Positions 6,086 to 13,651 are shown, numbered from the stretch's first letter. The stretch is DNA of 35,036 bases from an uncultured Candidatus Saccharibacteria bacterium (GCA_938036825.1 CALHWD010000012.1:1-35036), one strand, 5' to 3'. Made by a program: numbers and translations. The notes: generated by a model not told the origin, from the sequence alone.

Positions 6086-6511
6086 ATGATCCAAGACGTA
6101 AACAAAGCGACTGGTGAGCTGTGTGAGGTAGACGCCAGCACACCAGAGTCGGCCGCTATTGCCTACGACTATCTCACACAGATGGAAGCGATGGCTCGTA
6201 GGATGAAGCAGCATATCAAAGAGGATATGTTGGTAAGAATGGGCGACGACGAGGAGCTGGACGCCGGCAACGGCTATACGTTTAAGTTCTCTAGTCGTGC
6301 CAGCAAGTACGTATACCACAAGCCTACGCTCAAAAAGTACCTTGACGAGGACGCTATGGACTCTATCAGTGTGGTTGACGTTAAGGCGGCAGACAAGCTT
6401 GTAAAAGAACTTAAAGAGTCAGGCGTACTGAGTGACGAGGATATTCAAGAGCTTAACGACGCAAAATATGTAGAGAACTACACAAGCGTGTTTAAACTGG
6501 AGAAACTGTAA
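6086..6511 (+). CDS. Hypothetical protein, possible Gp157-like
   Basis: 141 residues, with GGGGAGG just before the ATG. Its order of parts is an N-terminal helical hairpin with basic helix (MARRMKQHIKEDML), a short beta segment (NGYTFKFSSRASKYVYHKP), and an acidic helical C-terminus. This resembles the siphovirus Gp157-like family often placed near single-strand annealing genes, and a VRR-NUC nuclease and ERF protein follow. The resemblance is by architecture only. Confidence 0.6.
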   Translation: MIQDVNKATGELCEVDASTPESAAIAYDYLTQMEAMARRMKQHIKEDMLVRMGDDEELDAGNGYTFKFSSRASKYVYHKPTLKKYLDEDAMDSISVVDVKAADKLVKELKESGVLSDEDIQELNDAKYVENYTSVFKLEKL

Positions 6512-6687
6512 TGTACCTACGACTATTCAAAAAGCGCATTAAACAGTCACTGAACTGGAAAAAGTTACCAAGTAACCTAAAGCCAAGGTATATCCTTGAA
6601 GAAATGGAGAGCTATGCAGGGAAGGCCAAAAAGCGCAAAAGCAGAGGCGAGTATACACGCACGAGTAGCAGACCACATAAAGATTAA
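6511..6687 (+). CDS. Very small basic protein (58 aa)
   Basis: Starts with a TAATG overlap at 6511 and ends at 6687, overlapping the start of the nuclease gene in another frame. The product is strongly basic (FKKRIKQSLNWKKLP and KAKKRKSRGEYTR), as in small nucleic-acid-binding proteins. The coupled start supports translation, but the long overlap makes it less certain than its neighbours. Confidence 0.5.
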   Translation: MYLRLFKKRIKQSLNWKKLPSNLKPRYILEEMESYAGKAKKRKSRGEYTRTSSRPHKD

Positions 6688-7153
6688 GTGGCCGTTTGCG
6701 GTATTTCACACAGACTACGCCGCTGGCCTTAAGATGACTATAGGCCAGTCCGCACAGAATAAACGACTACAGAGTGGGCGCGGGTATCCAGACCTAACGA
6801 TACTAGAGCCGGTAAACGGGCTACATGGACTCCTCATCGAGCTAAAGCGCGAGGATGTACATTTGTACGCTCGCAGGACTGGCAGCAAGGTGCGAGAGGG
6901 CGACTACAAGGTACGTAGGGTTGGCGACTGGGCAAATAGGCACTACGAAGAGCAGGCGGCTATGTTGCTGGAGCTGTTAAAGCGCGGCTACTACGCTACG
7001 TTTGCTTGCGGCTACGACGAGGCGGCAGGAATCGTTGATAAATATCTGTCAGGGGGTATACATACCAAGCATCGGTTTGAACTAGTGCAAGAGTATGAGG
7101 CGGTATTTGAAAACTACAAAATAGACACTAACAATAATGAGGAGGTGTTTTAA
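6614..7153 (+). CDS. VRR-NUC family nuclease
   Basis: 179 residues from ATG 6614, with GGAGA upstream; TTG 6596 is an alternative start adding six residues. The PD-(D/E)xK core is visible: GRGYPDLTI with Asp60, then LLIELKRE with Glu76 and Lys78, followed by a helix containing EEQAAMLLELLKRGYYATFA. This is the layout of VRR-NUC nucleases, many of which cut branched or flap DNA. Next to an ERF annealing protein, it most likely processes recombination or replication intermediates before packaging. Active-site residues are complete. Confidence 0.85.
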   Translation: MQGRPKSAKAEASIHARVADHIKIKWPFAVFHTDYAAGLKMTIGQSAQNKRLQSGRGYPDLTILEPVNGLHGLLIELKREDVHLYARRTGSKVREGDYKVRRVGDWANRHYEEQAAMLLELLKRGYYATFACGYDEAAGIVDKYLSGGIHTKHRFELVQEYEAVFENYKIDTNNNEEVF

Positions 7154-7344
7154 TGACACCAGGGCAAAAGCGAGCCAAAAAGCTGCTAAACAGCGACCCT
7201 AACTACTACAAAAAGATAGCACAAAAATCAAAACAATCACAAAAACGATACAAAATGAACACAAAAAAGGCGACGATTGCGGCATGGAAGCGGTGGCACA
7301 AGGATGAGCCGCTACCGGAATGGATCGAGCAAATGGCTGAATAA
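7153..7344 (+). CDS. Small basic hypothetical protein
   Basis: 63 residues, TAATG overlap with the nuclease gene. Very rich in Lys, Gln and Arg in the first 45 residues, then a Trp-containing helix (AAWKRWHKDEPLPEWIEQMAE). Probably binds nucleic acid or a protein partner; no family recognised. Last gene before promoter P3, with no terminator between them. Confidence 0.62.
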   Translation: MTPGQKRAKKLLNSDPNYYKKIAQKSKQSQKRYKMNTKKATIAAWKRWHKDEPLPEWIEQMAE

Positions 7345-7359
7345 AACCAGCCATTTTGC

Positions 7360-7388
7360 TTGACTTATGCACGACGTTGATATACAAT
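7360..7388 (+). promoter_or_regulatory. Rightward promoter with spacer operator (P3)
   Basis: TTGACT (7360-7365), 17-base spacer, TACAAT (7383-7388); the spacer holds ATGCACGACGTT (7367-7378), identical to P2. It gives the ERF gene its own start. Confidence 0.85.
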
Positions 7389-7419
7389 AGAAACGTAATA
7401 TAAAACGAAAGGACAAGAT

Positions 7420-8166
7420 ATGGCTGAAACACAACAGCTAAACCTTTACCAAAAGCTTGCCAAGATAACTGGCGAGATTGGGGTTATTGCCAAAGACGGC
7501 AACAACCAACAGCAAAAGTACAAATATATCGAGTACGAAACCATCGCTGGTAAGTTCCGTGAGCTTTTCAGTAAGTACGGTGTCGTGCTCATTCCAAGCA
7601 TGGTCGAGCAGGAGCGCAGCGCTATCACGACAAGCCGCGGTAGTTCTGGTGTGAGCACTGTATGTCACTTTGAATTTACAGTGGTAAACGCCGACAAGCC
7701 AGACGATCGTTTTGTCGTTAAGTGGCAGGGTGAGGCAGCCGACTACGGCGACAAGGCTACCAATAAGGCAGCTACAGCAGCCGTAAAGTACTACTTGATG
7801 CGCCAGTTTAACATTAGTAGCAAGGGTGACGAAGACCCGGACAGCCAGACGCCAGAGGTTGCGGCAAAGCAGCAAAAGCCAGTGATGGCTAGTGTGCGTC
7901 AGATTGTAGCAGTGAGTAAGAGACTCGCCGCAAAGGGCGTGACGAGCGACGAAGACCGCAAAGCCATCCTTGGTGCCGCTATTGGCGGCAAGGGGGCTGT
8001 ACTCGACCCAAGCAAGGTAACTGTGGTTAAGCTAAAAGAGGTAGCAAACCGAATCGAAGGGGCTACGCTCGAGCAGTTACTAGCATCAATCGATAAAAAA
8101 CCAGAACAGCCAACGCCAGATGAATTTGATGGGCCAGTTGACTTTGACAATATACCGGAGTTTTAA
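7420..8166 (+). CDS. erf: ERF-family single-strand annealing protein
   Basis: 248 residues with GAAAGGA upstream. The ERF core spans about 8-135: an N-terminal helix, YKYIEYETIAGKFRELFSKY, then EAADYGDKATNKAATAAVKYYLMRQFNI (about 106-132) and the acidic DEDPDS end of the domain. The C-terminal 110 residues are a variable linker with an acidic tail (DFDNIPEF). ERF proteins form rings that anneal complementary single strands, serving phage recombination and genome circularisation or repair. Its partners here are the VRR-NUC nuclease at 6614 and the SSB at 29182, whose C-terminal tip is also of the DIPF type. Confidence 0.92.
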   Translation: MAETQQLNLYQKLAKITGEIGVIAKDGNNQQQKYKYIEYETIAGKFRELFSKYGVVLIPSMVEQERSAITTSRGSSGVSTVCHFEFTVVNADKPDDRFVVKWQGEAADYGDKATNKAATAAVKYYLMRQFNISSKGDEDPDSQTPEVAAKQQKPVMASVRQIVAVSKRLAAKGVTSDEDRKAILGAAIGGKGAVLDPSKVTVVKLKEVANRIEGATLEQLLASIDKKPEQPTPDEFDGPVDFDNIPEF

Positions 8167-8168
8167 CA

Positions 8169-8486
8169 ATGACAGACAATAGACAATGCGCAGATTTGGC
8201 AAAGCGGGTGTTAAGTATGTATACTAACCCACTCTCTGCCGCTAACGTTAAGCCACCACAAAGTAATGTGAACGTCCAAATAAAGCAGTTTAAAGATGGC
8301 AAATGGGGCTGGGTGGTGTATGATGGCTCGCTGGAGCTTTCACACTCCACACGGCCTTATGAGACGAGCCAGGACGCGTCAGATGGCGCTGTACGGTACT
8401 TGCACTACCTTGGCCGGCATGTCCTTGCGGCGCTCGGCTACACAAATAATAAAGCCCATCATGGCAATTACACGGAGAAGATATAA
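8169..8486 (+). CDS. Hypothetical protein
   Basis: 105 residues, two bases after the erf stop and sharing a TAATG overlap with the next gene. A central beta-rich stretch (NVQIKQFKDGKWGWVVYDGS) is followed by a helix and a His-rich end. No family recognised. Its place behind erf suggests an accessory role in DNA metabolism. Confidence 0.65.
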   Translation: MTDNRQCADLAKRVLSMYTNPLSAANVKPPQSNVNVQIKQFKDGKWGWVVYDGSLELSHSTRPYETSQDASDGAVRYLHYLGRHVLAALGYTNNKAHHGNYTEKI

Positions 8487-8671
8487 TGACGATCACACTT
8501 GACTTGGTAAAGGTGTTTGTATGGTTTTACGTCTTGTGTGCCATATTCACTGGCGTAACCTATACATTTAAAATCCTAAAAGCAGAGTCGAAAGGCGAGG
8601 CAATAGGTAGCGCTATTGGTGTTATCATCGTAGCTATTGCTACATACCTACTAGCAAAAGCCTATCTATAG
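8486..8671 (+). CDS. Small membrane protein
   Basis: 61 residues with two hydrophobic segments, about 6-29 and 39-57, separated by a charged loop (KILKAESKGEA). Last gene of the P3 operon. One of the small two-span membrane proteins of the rightward region; no function assigned. Confidence 0.68.
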   Translation: MTITLDLVKVFVWFYVLCAIFTGVTYTFKILKAESKGEAIGSAIGVIIVAIATYLLAKAYL

Positions 8672-8690
8672 TTTTCCACAGGCAATGAAC

Positions 8691-8716
8691 AAAGCCGGCA
8701 ATAATGTCGGCTTTTT
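8691..8716 (+). terminator. Intrinsic terminator joined to promoter P4
   Basis: AAAGCCGGC (8691-8699) pairs with GTCGGCTTT (8706-8714) and continues into TTCTATT. Same stem architecture and the same joined promoter as at 3197-3255. Confidence 0.85.
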
Positions 8717-8719
8717 CTA

Positions 8720-8748
8720 TTGCATTATGCACGACGCTAGCGTACTAT
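8720..8748 (+). promoter_or_regulatory. Rightward promoter with spacer operator (P4)
   Basis: TTGCAT (8720-8725), 17-base spacer, TACTAT (8743-8748); spacer element ATGCACGACGCT (8727-8738), one base different from P2 and P3. Confidence 0.83.
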
Positions 8749-8783
8749 AGAAACATAAAGGTAAACAGAAAGGATATATAGCT

Positions 8784-9020
8784 TTGACTATCAAAGAACA
8801 AATACGCTATGGCGTGCTGTATACGTCGCGTTTTATGCATTATGCGCACGTAGAAGATAGAGATGGTGTGCTTTATTTCAAGTCGGAGGGCGAGGTTGTC
8901 GACATGTACGACTATAGCGACGCCGCCAAACAAATAGAGGCCGAAATGGATGAGCACCATATAAATAAAGCCACGGTATACGTGGACACAGAAGAACACT
9001 TTACTGTTATTAGGGGCTAG
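8784..9020 (+). CDS. Small hypothetical protein, TTG start
   Basis: 78 residues from TTG 8784, with AGAAAGGA 10 bases upstream. Mixed alpha-beta, acidic, no membrane segment. It is the only gene between promoter P4 and the convergent terminator zone, so it has its own regulated transcript despite its size. No family recognised. Confidence 0.68.
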   Translation: MTIKEQIRYGVLYTSRFMHYAHVEDRDGVLYFKSEGEVVDMYDYSDAAKQIEAEMDEHHINKATVYVDTEEHFTVIRG

Positions 9021-9029
9021 AAAATGGGA

Positions 9030-9061
9030 AACCCCTGCTGTCTTCTACATCAGCAGGGGTT
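9030..9061 (+). terminator. Strong hairpin ending the rightward operons
   Basis: AACCCCTGCTG (9030-9040) pairs perfectly with CAGCAGGGGTT (9051-9061), an 11-bp stem. There is no T-run after it on the plus strand (TGAAAAG), so it may need another factor or serve as a barrier. On the minus strand it is followed by TCCCATTTTC. Confidence 0.6.
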
Positions 9062-9306
9062 GAAAAGAGGGTAAAGTGGTTGTGGAAACCAAGGTACTTG
9101 GAAGGCCGAAACCCTCCACTAGCTCAATTATAGCACATGATTATTTCGAATCAATAGAAAGCCCCGCCGGAAACACAACAAAACGGCGGGGCGTGTTGCC
9201 TGGTTGGAGAAAGGACGAGACAACCAGGACTGCGACGTACCCATAGGGGGGCGAATAACTCAAACGTCGTACCTCTATTTTACCAATGGCAGTGTGATAT
9301 ACACAA
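9062..9306. other. Structured non-coding zone between convergent operons
   Basis: No gene is supported here. Several stems can be drawn: GAGGGT/ACCCTC (9067-9072 with 9111-9116) enclosing CCAAG/CTTGG (9089-9101); CCTGGTTG/CAACCAGG (9199-9206 with 9221-9228) with AGAAAGGA in its loop; and the terminator at 9161-9192. AACGTCGTACCT at 9263-9274 resembles the spacer-operator element, with ATAACT in the expected -35 position 17 bases before TTTTAC. A short structured RNA is possible but not shown. Confidence 0.45.
9150..9192 (-). terminator. Terminator of the late leftward operon
   Basis: On the minus strand GCCCCGCCG (9192-9184) pairs with CGGCGGGGC (9169-9161) and is followed by TTTCTATTGATT. 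It lies about 115 bases beyond the stop of the CHAP endolysin gene. Confidence 0.75.
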
Positions 9307-10419
9307 CTACTTAATATGGAATATAGAACGGATGGCGTTTACAAGCCATTGCACCATGCTATGGATCGATACAAGCATCTTGTGGTCTTCGTCTGCTTTG
9401 TCGTCCTCTTTAGCTTCTGGCTCGGCTGGAGTCTCTGGCGCTTCAGGCTCAGGAATAGCTGCACGGTTTTGACGCTCAGCTTCTGCGGCCTTGGCCTCTT
9501 CTGCTGCTTTAGCTTCCGCCTCAGCCTTTGCACGGGCCTCAGCCTCGTGTGCTGCTCGAGTAATAACCTCTTGGCGCTGTCGGTACTCTTCAGATGCCAG
9601 CAAATCGCGCTCAATTGCGCCGTAGTCCCAGCCTTGGGCAATCTGCCCTCGGTAGTGCTTTAGCCCTTCCTCGTCGGCCTCACGGCCTAATACGCGCTGG
9701 TAGATTCGGTTAATCTCATCGATTTGGCTCTGGATAGCTTTGCGGCCAGCTTCTGCTTCCTCTTCGCGGCGTTGGCGTACAATGCGGCCCTCTTGCGAGT
9801 TGGCCAAGTCCTCTTCGATTTGCTGCCAGTTCCAGCCAGCATCAATTTGCTTTAGGTAGTGGCTTTTCGCGCCTTCGTCTACGTCACGGCCAAGTACCCT
9901 GTGATACAAACCGTTAAGGTAGTTTACCTCATCGCTGCGGTCACGGGTGCGCACGATGTTCTCAACATAGCTACGGACACGGTAAATGTTGTAGCCACCA
10001 ATACGCCAAGGTGCGTCGATTGGTGAGACATTAGCGCTGTAGACAGTGCCTACACCGTAATCAGCAGTACGTTGGCCGCTAGCACTTACGTTTTCCTCAA
10101 ACACAGTGCCGTCGCCCATGTAAACGCCGATGTGGCCGTAGCCGCCACCGTCGTATGGCCAGACGATAATATCGCCACGCTTTAGGTCACCGACATGATC
10201 AGCAATGCCCTGTGCTACGAGTGTGTTGCCAAAGTCTTTGGCGTCACCGCGAGCGGCAAATGGCCGCGGTACATTCTCGCACATCTCAGCCAAAAACCAT
10301 TTAATGAGCGAGACGCATTGGCCAGTCAGTACGCCCTCGGTGTTGTCAGCTAATCCAGCAGGGAAAAAGATGCCGATACGCTTGCTTGCCCAGTCTTGTG
10401 CGTTTGCATCTACTGCCAT
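9307..10419 (-). CDS. CHAP-domain endolysin with two DUF4214 repeats
   Basis: 370 residues. Residues 5-150 form a CHAP amidase/peptidase domain: TGQCVSLIKWF with catalytic Cys35, RGDIIVWPYDGGGYGHIGVY with catalytic His96, and a later MGDGTVFEEN segment. Two DUF4214 repeats follow, about 165-210 and 235-280, each with a Y-x-R-V-L-G-R core, acidic turn, G-W aromatic pair and acidic helix. Residues 285-345 are an Ala/Glu/Lys coiled coil with a Pro/Glu-rich linker, and the last 23 residues are hydrophobic and amphipathic. It is the last gene of the late operon, overlapping the holin by TAATG, the classical place of an endolysin. It should cut cross-bridges or stem peptides; DUF4214 probably binds the wall. 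Confidence 0.9.
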   Translation of the reverse strand: MAVDANAQDWASKRIGIFFPAGLADNTEGVLTGQCVSLIKWFLAEMCENVPRPFAARGDAKDFGNTLVAQGIADHVGDLKRGDIIVWPYDGGGYGHIGVYMGDGTVFEENVSASGQRTADYGVGTVYSANVSPIDAPWRIGGYNIYRVRSYVENIVRTRDRSDEVNYLNGLYHRVLGRDVDEGAKSHYLKQIDAGWNWQQIEEDLANSQEGRIVRQRREEEAEAGRKAIQSQIDEINRIYQRVLGREADEEGLKHYRGQIAQGWDYGAIERDLLASEEYRQRQEVITRAAHEAEARAKAEAEAKAAEEAKAAEAERQNRAAIPEPEAPETPAEPEAKEDDKADEDHKMLVSIHSMVQWLVNAIRSIFHIK

Positions 10420-10685
10420 TATTTAGCCTCCGTCGTCTCGTCGTCAGCGTAGATGCTTTTGTAGATGCTCTCGGCCAAGTTCCAAACGTAGCTAATAGCA
10501 CCGCTCCAGGTAGCAAACAGGCCCATGCTCGGCAGAAAACCAAGGTCAAAAAGCTGCTTCTCGAGCCCCGGCACAGCCAATAGGCCAAGCGCTGCGGTCA
10601 ACACGGCGAGTACGACCTGTAGGCCAGTACGAACTGCGCGCCCAAGTTTAGTGTGTTTGTTAAGTAGTTGTTTTGCAAGTTCCAT
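10419..10685 (-). CDS. Holin
   Basis: 88 residues from ATG 10685, chosen over an upstream in-frame ATG because GGAGG lies 6 bases ahead. A basic amphipathic N-terminus (LNKHTKLGRAVRTG) precedes a hydrophobic segment (about 22-40), a short loop, a second segment (about 50-68) and an acidic tail (DDETTEAK). Size, topology and TAATG coupling to the CHAP endolysin fit a two-span phage holin. It would form the lesion that releases or activates the endolysin. Confidence 0.8.
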   Translation of the reverse strand: MELAKQLLNKHTKLGRAVRTGLQVVLAVLTAALGLLAVPGLEKQLFDLGFLPSMGLFATWSGAISYVWNLAESIYKSIYADDETTEAK

Positions 10686-10702
10686 TGCAAACCTCCATTT
10701 AA

Positions 10703-11440
10703 TTAAATTGTTATACAATCGGATTGGTGACTAATTTTGTACAAACGCCTATACGCGCTATTCTGCTCGCTCGGGTATTTCCAGGCTATCCATGATGTTT
10801 GATTACCAGAGTTATCTTTAGTGTCCACGCAAGCTAACACGGGGCTTTGGCCGTCTACACCGTTTACCCCGTTTGTGCCATTCAGCCCTGCTACACCAGC
10901 AGCCCCCGTTGCCCCAGTCGCTCCAGTCTCACCTTTACACTTACCGTTCGCACAGTACTTGGCTACAGCGACCGCGATTTGCTCGTCGGAGGCGCTTCTG
11001 CCGTCGCTCCCCTTACAGCTTCCGCTTGCACAGTATGATGCTACAGCAGACACCACCTGTGCGCTAGTAGGGGACTCTGAACATTTATTGGTGAGACAGT
11101 AGGCTTTAACCGCCACCGCTATCTCTGTAGCGGTGGGAGTCCTGCCATCTGCACCATCCTTACCGTTTGTACCTATAACCGACCCTACATTGCGAGCCTC
11201 GCCGTTGGAGTAGTAGACAACCAAATTACCGTCTTTGTCTACCTGAGCATTAGTGATGCTTGTAATAGGCTTCTCAACCTTTGCGCCGCCACCTATAGTG
11301 ACGGACTGCCCAGGCTGGAGTGTAAGGCTTTTAAATAGCGTGTAGCCGCTAAAGGCCAGGCTAAACACCATTGCAACTGATAGGGCTTTTAGCAGTTTGT
11401 CTCGCTTCAACCAATTTACAAAGTGTCTAACCTTGCTCAT
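10703..11440 (-). CDS. Collagen-like membrane-anchored tail or lysis-region protein
   Basis: 245 residues. A basic N-terminus and hydrophobic segment (about 19-37) form a signal anchor. Two Gly-X-Y tracts follow, around GTNGKDGADG and GETGATGATGAAGVAGLNG. Between and around them are three copies of a module of about 20 residues reading I/V-x-x-A-V-x-x-Y-C-x4-C (YCLTNKC, YCASGSC, YCANGKC). The C-terminal 45 residues are a Trp/Tyr-rich domain with two further cysteines. Similar collagen plus YCxxxxC modules are typical of actinobacteriophage tail-end proteins. The protein is likely a disulfide-stabilised trimeric fibre, but the N-terminal anchor is unusual for a virion fibre and could mean surface display on the infected cell. 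Confidence 0.75.
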   Translation of the reverse strand: MSKVRHFVNWLKRDKLLKALSVAMVFSLAFSGYTLFKSLTLQPGQSVTIGGGAKVEKPITSITNAQVDKDGNLVVYYSNGEARNVGSVIGTNGKDGADGRTPTATEIAVAVKAYCLTNKCSESPTSAQVVSAVASYCASGSCKGSDGRSASDEQIAVAVAKYCANGKCKGETGATGATGAAGVAGLNGTNGVNGVDGQSPVLACVDTKDNSGNQTSWIAWKYPSEQNSAYRRLYKISHQSDCITI

Positions 11441-11742
11441 CGTAGTAATCCCCCGCTCCCCCTACTCAATAGCGCAATGGCTATGGGAATAAAAGAGGTG
11501 ATCACAGCACCGACTACGAGGCGAAACAGCCAACGGTTACGGTCTCTTGCGTCTGCCGCGTCAGCCTTCAAGTCTCTAATCTCACCATCTAGCTCGCGTA
11601 TCTGTGCCTCAATATCCTTTTTGTACAGGTCAAGGGCGTAAATAGGTACAAAGTTGCCCTCTTTGCGCGCCTCGTGCTTCTGTATGGCGTCGTCGATAGC
11701 CTCTTTAACCTCGTACTTATTCATTGGCTCTAGTTCGCTCAT
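11437..11742 (-). CDS. Coiled-coil protein with C-terminal membrane segment
   Basis: 101 residues. Residues 5-70 are a charged coiled coil (YKKDIEAQIRELDGEIRDLK) and residues 73-93 a single hydrophobic span, ending in a small Gly/Arg tail. This is the shape of XhlA-like lysis accessory proteins, and it lies two genes from the holin. It overlaps both neighbours by ATGA. The assignment is by topology and position. Confidence 0.68.
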   Translation of the reverse strand: MSELEPMNKYEVKEAIDDAIQKHEARKEGNFVPIYALDLYKKDIEAQIRELDGEIRDLKADAADARDRNRWLFRLVVGAVITSFIPIAIALLSRGSGGLLR

Positions 11743-12698
11743 TTCTTTGTGTACTCCATGATCACTAGGGCTGTGCCATCTGACCGGGTGTTGTAACGGA
11801 GTTGTTGCACACCGTTATAGACTGCGAGTTTTGCCTGGAAGTACTGCAAGCTCGGGGCTGCCGGGTTGGTGTAACCGTTCGGATAGCGCTCACCATTAGC
11901 CATGTTAAGAACAGCATCAAAATTAATGAGGCTATCCACCATAGCAAATGTACCGTCGGCAAAACCGTTTTCTTGGCCATTTCCAGTTGTGTTAAATCTG
12001 AACACTTTGCGGTAGATTGGCTTGCCGTCGATAAATGTTTTGTTGGTATTAATTTCTGATGTTGAATATTTGTTCTCATTGAATTGCGTCCAATCTATGG
12101 CGTTGCGGCCGATACTGCTATCACCGTAACCCTTATAGTTGATTGATTTTTCCTTCATCCAGCGGCCGTCAACAAAGCCAGGCGATGCAAAGTCGCGAAT
12201 GTCAATACACTTGTCGTAGGTGATCTGCGTAACGCCAGCGTCCACACGTACCTTGGATAGCCCAATAAATGGGTTACCAGCGCCCACTGCGGCTTGAATC
12301 TGGCTTTCACTAGCGCCTTGTGGGTTGCTTGATGGCGCACCCTGCACGACCATGAGCTTGCACATGTTGTTACTGTTATTGGTCACACCGGTTGTTGGCG
12401 TAACCTTCATATCAACGTAAAGCACTACAGTATCGATACGCGGGTTGCTCGTGTTAGCGGTTGGTATAGTTAGAGTCTCTGGCGCGTCTAGTCCACAGTA
12501 GATACGGTACATCTTGCCGCCGCTGTTACGTGGTAGGGCTGCAATACCGCTATCTACCTTCACAGACATACCTGGAACGTCGGTAGGCGTTACTACGAGG
12601 CCGCCAAGCACATCACCCTGGATATGCCAGCTAAAGCCAATCATGTGGCCGTACTCGTCGGTCTTGCCTCCGTCTCTGTTAAATACAAGTCTTGTCAT
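11739..12698 (-). CDS. Tail-tip / receptor-binding type protein
   Basis: 319 residues with GAAAGGA upstream. The first 150 residues follow a common phage upper-fibre pattern: an FSWHIQGDVL start, VTPTDVPGMSVKVDSGIA, and NPRIDTVVLYVD. The rest is Asn/Gly/Thr/Tyr-rich and beta-prone, ending with a strand (TALVIMEYTKK), as in receptor-binding tips. It is the last of the baseplate genes before the lysis module. It probably sits at the tail end and contacts the host surface. Confidence 0.72.
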   Translation of the reverse strand: MTRLVFNRDGGKTDEYGHMIGFSWHIQGDVLGGLVVTPTDVPGMSVKVDSGIAALPRNSGGKMYRIYCGLDAPETLTIPTANTSNPRIDTVVLYVDMKVTPTTGVTNNSNNMCKLMVVQGAPSSNPQGASESQIQAAVGAGNPFIGLSKVRVDAGVTQITYDKCIDIRDFASPGFVDGRWMKEKSINYKGYGDSSIGRNAIDWTQFNENKYSTSEINTNKTFIDGKPIYRKVFRFNTTGNGQENGFADGTFAMVDSLINFDAVLNMANGERYPNGYTNPAAPSLQYFQAKLAVYNGVQQLRYNTRSDGTALVIMEYTKK

Positions 12699-12717
12699 TA
12701 TGTGTAATCCTTTCAGT

Positions 12718-13167
12718 TTATATTGTAGTCAAAATATTGATCTTCAGCGAGCCCCTACCAGCAGCGTACAGGTAGAATTTGCCACGCCAGATGCCGTTGT
12801 TGCGCCTGTTGCCGTCTAACACGATCTGCCAGCGCTGTGTGCCGTCTACGGGGCGTAGACGCTGCACGTGATGATCTACTGATCTTTCTGCTTCGTGCGT
12901 CTCAGATTTGACGACAAGGCGGTACACAAGGCTGCGTAGTTCCTCACGGTCTCCGTCCTTGGGCGCAAAGGTAACGTCAATGACTCGGTCGTTAAAACCA
13001 ACGTCACTCATATCAACGTCCCACCTGTTGCTGCTCTGCACGATGCTTGTGCGCACACTGTCGCTACCAAAGCCCTGCTGCCCTAGCTTTATCTCGTCGC
13101 GGAATCGACGCAAAGCGTTGATACGCTGATAAAGACGATTAGCCGTCATCATATCCATCCTAGACAT
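12718..13167 (-). CDS. Baseplate/fibre protein, paralogue 3
   Basis: 149 residues, start with GGAG upstream and overlapping the preceding gene. It begins MSRMDMMTANRLYQRINALR, a helix like those opening the next two genes upstream, followed after about residue 35 by a beta-rich domain ending in GKFYLYAAGRGSLKI. The shared head and variable body suggest related tail-tip subunits. No family recognised. Confidence 0.65.
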   Translation of the reverse strand: MSRMDMMTANRLYQRINALRRFRDEIKLGQQGFGSDSVRTSIVQSSNRWDVDMSDVGFNDRVIDVTFAPKDGDREELRSLVYRLVVKSETHEAERSVDHHVQRLRPVDGTQRWQIVLDGNRRNNGIWRGKFYLYAAGRGSLKINILTTI

Positions 13168-13651
13168 GTTCTACCACTCCTACTTCTACACTGTCGTTTG
13201 CTACTATATACACTTTCATACTCACGGTTTGCCCAGCTGTGCCAGTGACGCCTACAAGCCACTCAACCTGGTTTGTACGGTTAGACACGAGCGGCAGAGG
13301 CTGCACAATACGTTTAAAGAACTGGCCAAACGGCTTTGTCTTCTGGTCTGTCTCATATACCAGTATGCCGTCAGGGTATCGTGCCTCAAAGATAATGTCA
13401 GCAAACAATACCTCGCTATGCTTGGCCGTAGCTGTAACTCGTAGGAATTTTGCCCCAGCGTTACCAAACTGCCCACCACGAGGCAGTGGCCCTTGCCAGT
13501 CAGATATAGCGCTAGTACTGCTCTCGGTAAAGCGCATGTTGTCACCGCTGATTATCTGCGACTCTTTAATTTCGGCCATCTCCCTCTCTAGCTCAGACAA
13601 TAAAGCTTCGAGCCTCTCGCCTGGTAGCTCGCTCATTCTCTCAACTGTCAT
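13160..13651 (-). CDS. Baseplate/fibre protein, paralogue 2
   Basis: 163 residues from ATG 13651, chosen because GAGGT lies upstream and the start overlaps the previous stop as ATGA. The N-terminal helix (ERLEALLSELEREMAEIKES) resembles those of its two neighbours; the remainder is beta-rich (TATAKHSEVLFADIIFEAR, VSMKVYIVANDSVEV), like a jelly-roll. Probably a tail-tip component. Confidence 0.65.
   Translation of the reverse strand: MTVERMSELPGERLEALLSELEREMAEIKESQIISGDNMRFTESSTSAISDWQGPLPRGGQFGNAGAKFLRVTATAKHSEVLFADIIFEARYPDGILVYETDQKTKPFGQFFKRIVQPLPLVSNRTNQVEWLVGVTGTAGQTVSMKVYIVANDSVEVGVVEHV

Noticed and set aside
5602..6141. Minus-strand open frame of 179 codons in the rightward operon
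   Set aside because: Opposes three tightly coupled plus-strand genes and has no ribosome site.
9030..9228. tRNA gene among the hairpins
   Set aside because: No cloverleaf with T-arm GTTCRA and acceptor pairing could be drawn.
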